Source: Actinomycetota bacterium
Lineage (GTDB): Bacteria > Actinomycetota > CADDZG01 > JAHWKV01
Reading direction: 5' to 3'
DNA: 6,001 nt
Assembly: GCA_019347725.1 (NCBI GenBank)
Contig: JAHWKV010000074.1
Coordinates: forward strand, 1-6,001
Under the pieces are notes generated by a model. It did no database searches. It saw only the letters and a list, made by a program, of their open reading frames with translations, and was not told the DNA's origin. The position numbers and the translations under genes are program-made. Positions 5,298 to 6,001 of this stretch are shown one piece after another. Numbering within the stretch: position 1 is the first letter of the stretch; each line of letters opens with the position of its first letter.

Positions 5298-5684
5298 ATG
5301 GAGTCCACCGCCCAGACCTCCGACTACAACCGCTCCCGCTACAAAGGGGGCAGCGGCATGTGGTCCTGGATCCTGCACCGCGGGAGCGGGCTGGCCGTGC
5401 TTGGGTTTTTGTTTCTGCATGTAGTGGACACTTCGCTGGTCATGTTCGGCCCCGACGTCTACAACGCCATGGCCCACCTCTACGAGAGCGCCCTGTTTCG
5501 CCCCATGGAGGTTCTGCTGATGTTCCTGGTCACGTTCCACGCCTTCAACGGTCTGAGAGTGATTCTGTTGGACTTTTGGCCAAAAACGGCACGCATCCAG
5601 GTGCAGCTATCCCGCGCCGTATGGGTCATCACCCTGGCGATTTTCATCCCGTCCGCCTACATCATGCTGGAGCCGATCTTCTAA
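5298..5684 (+). CDS. sdhC: Succinate dehydrogenase cytochrome b subunit (SdhC)
   Basis: Membrane anchor of complex II, which with SdhD binds haem b and the quinone and passes electrons from succinate oxidation into the respiratory chain. The 128-residue protein has a short hydrophilic N-terminus and three predicted membrane helices (about 24-46, 68-92 and 104-125). The family signature MWSWILHRGSG (21-31) includes H27, R28 and S30 near the quinone and haem sites. H41 is in helix 1, and HAFNGLRVILLDF (81-93) with H81 is the usual helix 2 motif, also seen in mycobacterial SdhC. Length is normal. ATG 5298 is the only start that keeps the whole N-terminus, and a -10 box lies just upstream. It is followed by sdhD with the TAATG overlap. 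The catalytic subunits SdhA and SdhB would be expected downstream, outside the window. Confidence 0.92.
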   Translation: MESTAQTSDYNRSRYKGGSGMWSWILHRGSGLAVLGFLFLHVVDTSLVMFGPDVYNAMAHLYESALFRPMEVLLMFLVTFHAFNGLRVILLDFWPKTARIQVQLSRAVWVITLAIFIPSAYIMLEPIF

Positions 5685-6001
5685 TGAGCGTTCTGGACGC
5701 CTACGAGCACAAATTCCGGCCCGATACCACGCCGTCGGGGTTCGAAGTGTGGTCCTGGTTCTTCATGCGGATAAGCGGGATCGTCCTTCTGTTCCTCGTG
5801 CTCGGGCACATGGCGATCATGCACGTATTCGGGGGCGGAGTAGAGCGCATCAACTTCGAATTCGTCGCTCAGAGATGGGACGGCTTGTTCTGGAGAACCT
5901 ATGACTTTCCGCTTCTCGCGCTGGCGCTTCTCCACGGGGTGAATGGGGCCAGGATCGTGATCGAGGACTACATCCGCTGGGACGGCTGGCGGACCCTCGC
6001 G
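5684..6001 (+). CDS. sdhD: Succinate dehydrogenase membrane anchor subunit (SdhD), 5' part
   Basis: Second membrane anchor of succinate dehydrogenase. I translated 106 codons from ATG 5684, which shares one base with the sdhC stop (TAATG), an arrangement typical of translational coupling. The frame is open at the window edge. Visible are FEVWSWFFMRISG (20-32) with R29 and S31 of the quinone-site motif, a first membrane helix (about 24-49) carrying H42 and H47 as haem-ligand candidates, and a second helix (about 74-94) with LLHGVNGARIVIEDY (82-96), H84, the counterpart of the SdhC helix 2 motif. The resemblance to actinobacterial SdhD is good. The third helix and C-terminus are missing only because the window ends. 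Confidence 0.88.
   Translation, partial: MSVLDAYEHKFRPDTTPSGFEVWSWFFMRISGIVLLFLVLGHMAIMHVFGGGVERINFEFVAQRWDGLFWRTYDFPLLALALLHGVNGARIVIEDYIRWDGWRTLA

Noticed and set aside
5067..5540. 157-codon frame on the minus strand
   Set aside because: Its first half is antisense to sdhC, which has clear family motifs, and the rest covers repeat copy B. The composition is not protein-like.

Overview
The window looks like chromosomal DNA of a high-GC actinobacterium, possibly of the Acidimicrobiia type. Three things point that way. There is a coenzyme F420-dependent NADP reductase. The acetyl/propionyl-CoA carboxylase alpha subunit is a single chain with biotin carboxylase and biotin carrier domains, as in mycobacterial AccA3. 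The succinate dehydrogenase anchor genes are of the actinobacterial SdhC/SdhD kind. The exact taxon is inferred, not shown.

Layout: positions 1-1451 (minus) hold one uninterrupted frame. Its first ~380 codons are a UDP-glucose 6-dehydrogenase (UGD) and its last ~100 visible codons are the C-terminal half of a GT4 glycosyltransferase. It leaves the window at position 1 without a stop. Just upstream on the same strand (1468-2235) is a BirA-type biotin-protein ligase. It is divergent, across a 67-bp gap, from the carboxylase alpha subunit (2303-4057, plus). The ligase would load biotin onto that subunit's carrier lysine, so the pair makes functional sense. The carboxylase converges, with a 13-bp gap, on the F420 reductase gene (4071-4742, minus). 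A 555-bp intergenic region (4743-5297) follows, with no convincing gene but clear repeat structure. The window ends in sdhC (5298-5684, plus) and the start of sdhD (5684 onward), overlapping by one base.

The points most worth a second look are: (1) the in-frame UGD-GT4 chimera, in which both partners are truncated at the junction and the dehydrogenase has no ordinary start codon; (2) the intergenic region between the F420 reductase gene and sdhC, with two ~65-bp imperfect direct repeats 96 bp apart and a third, inverted 18-bp copy of their end, which allows alternative base pairing on the minus-strand RNA; (3) two promoters placed so close to their ATG codons that leaderless mRNAs are likely.
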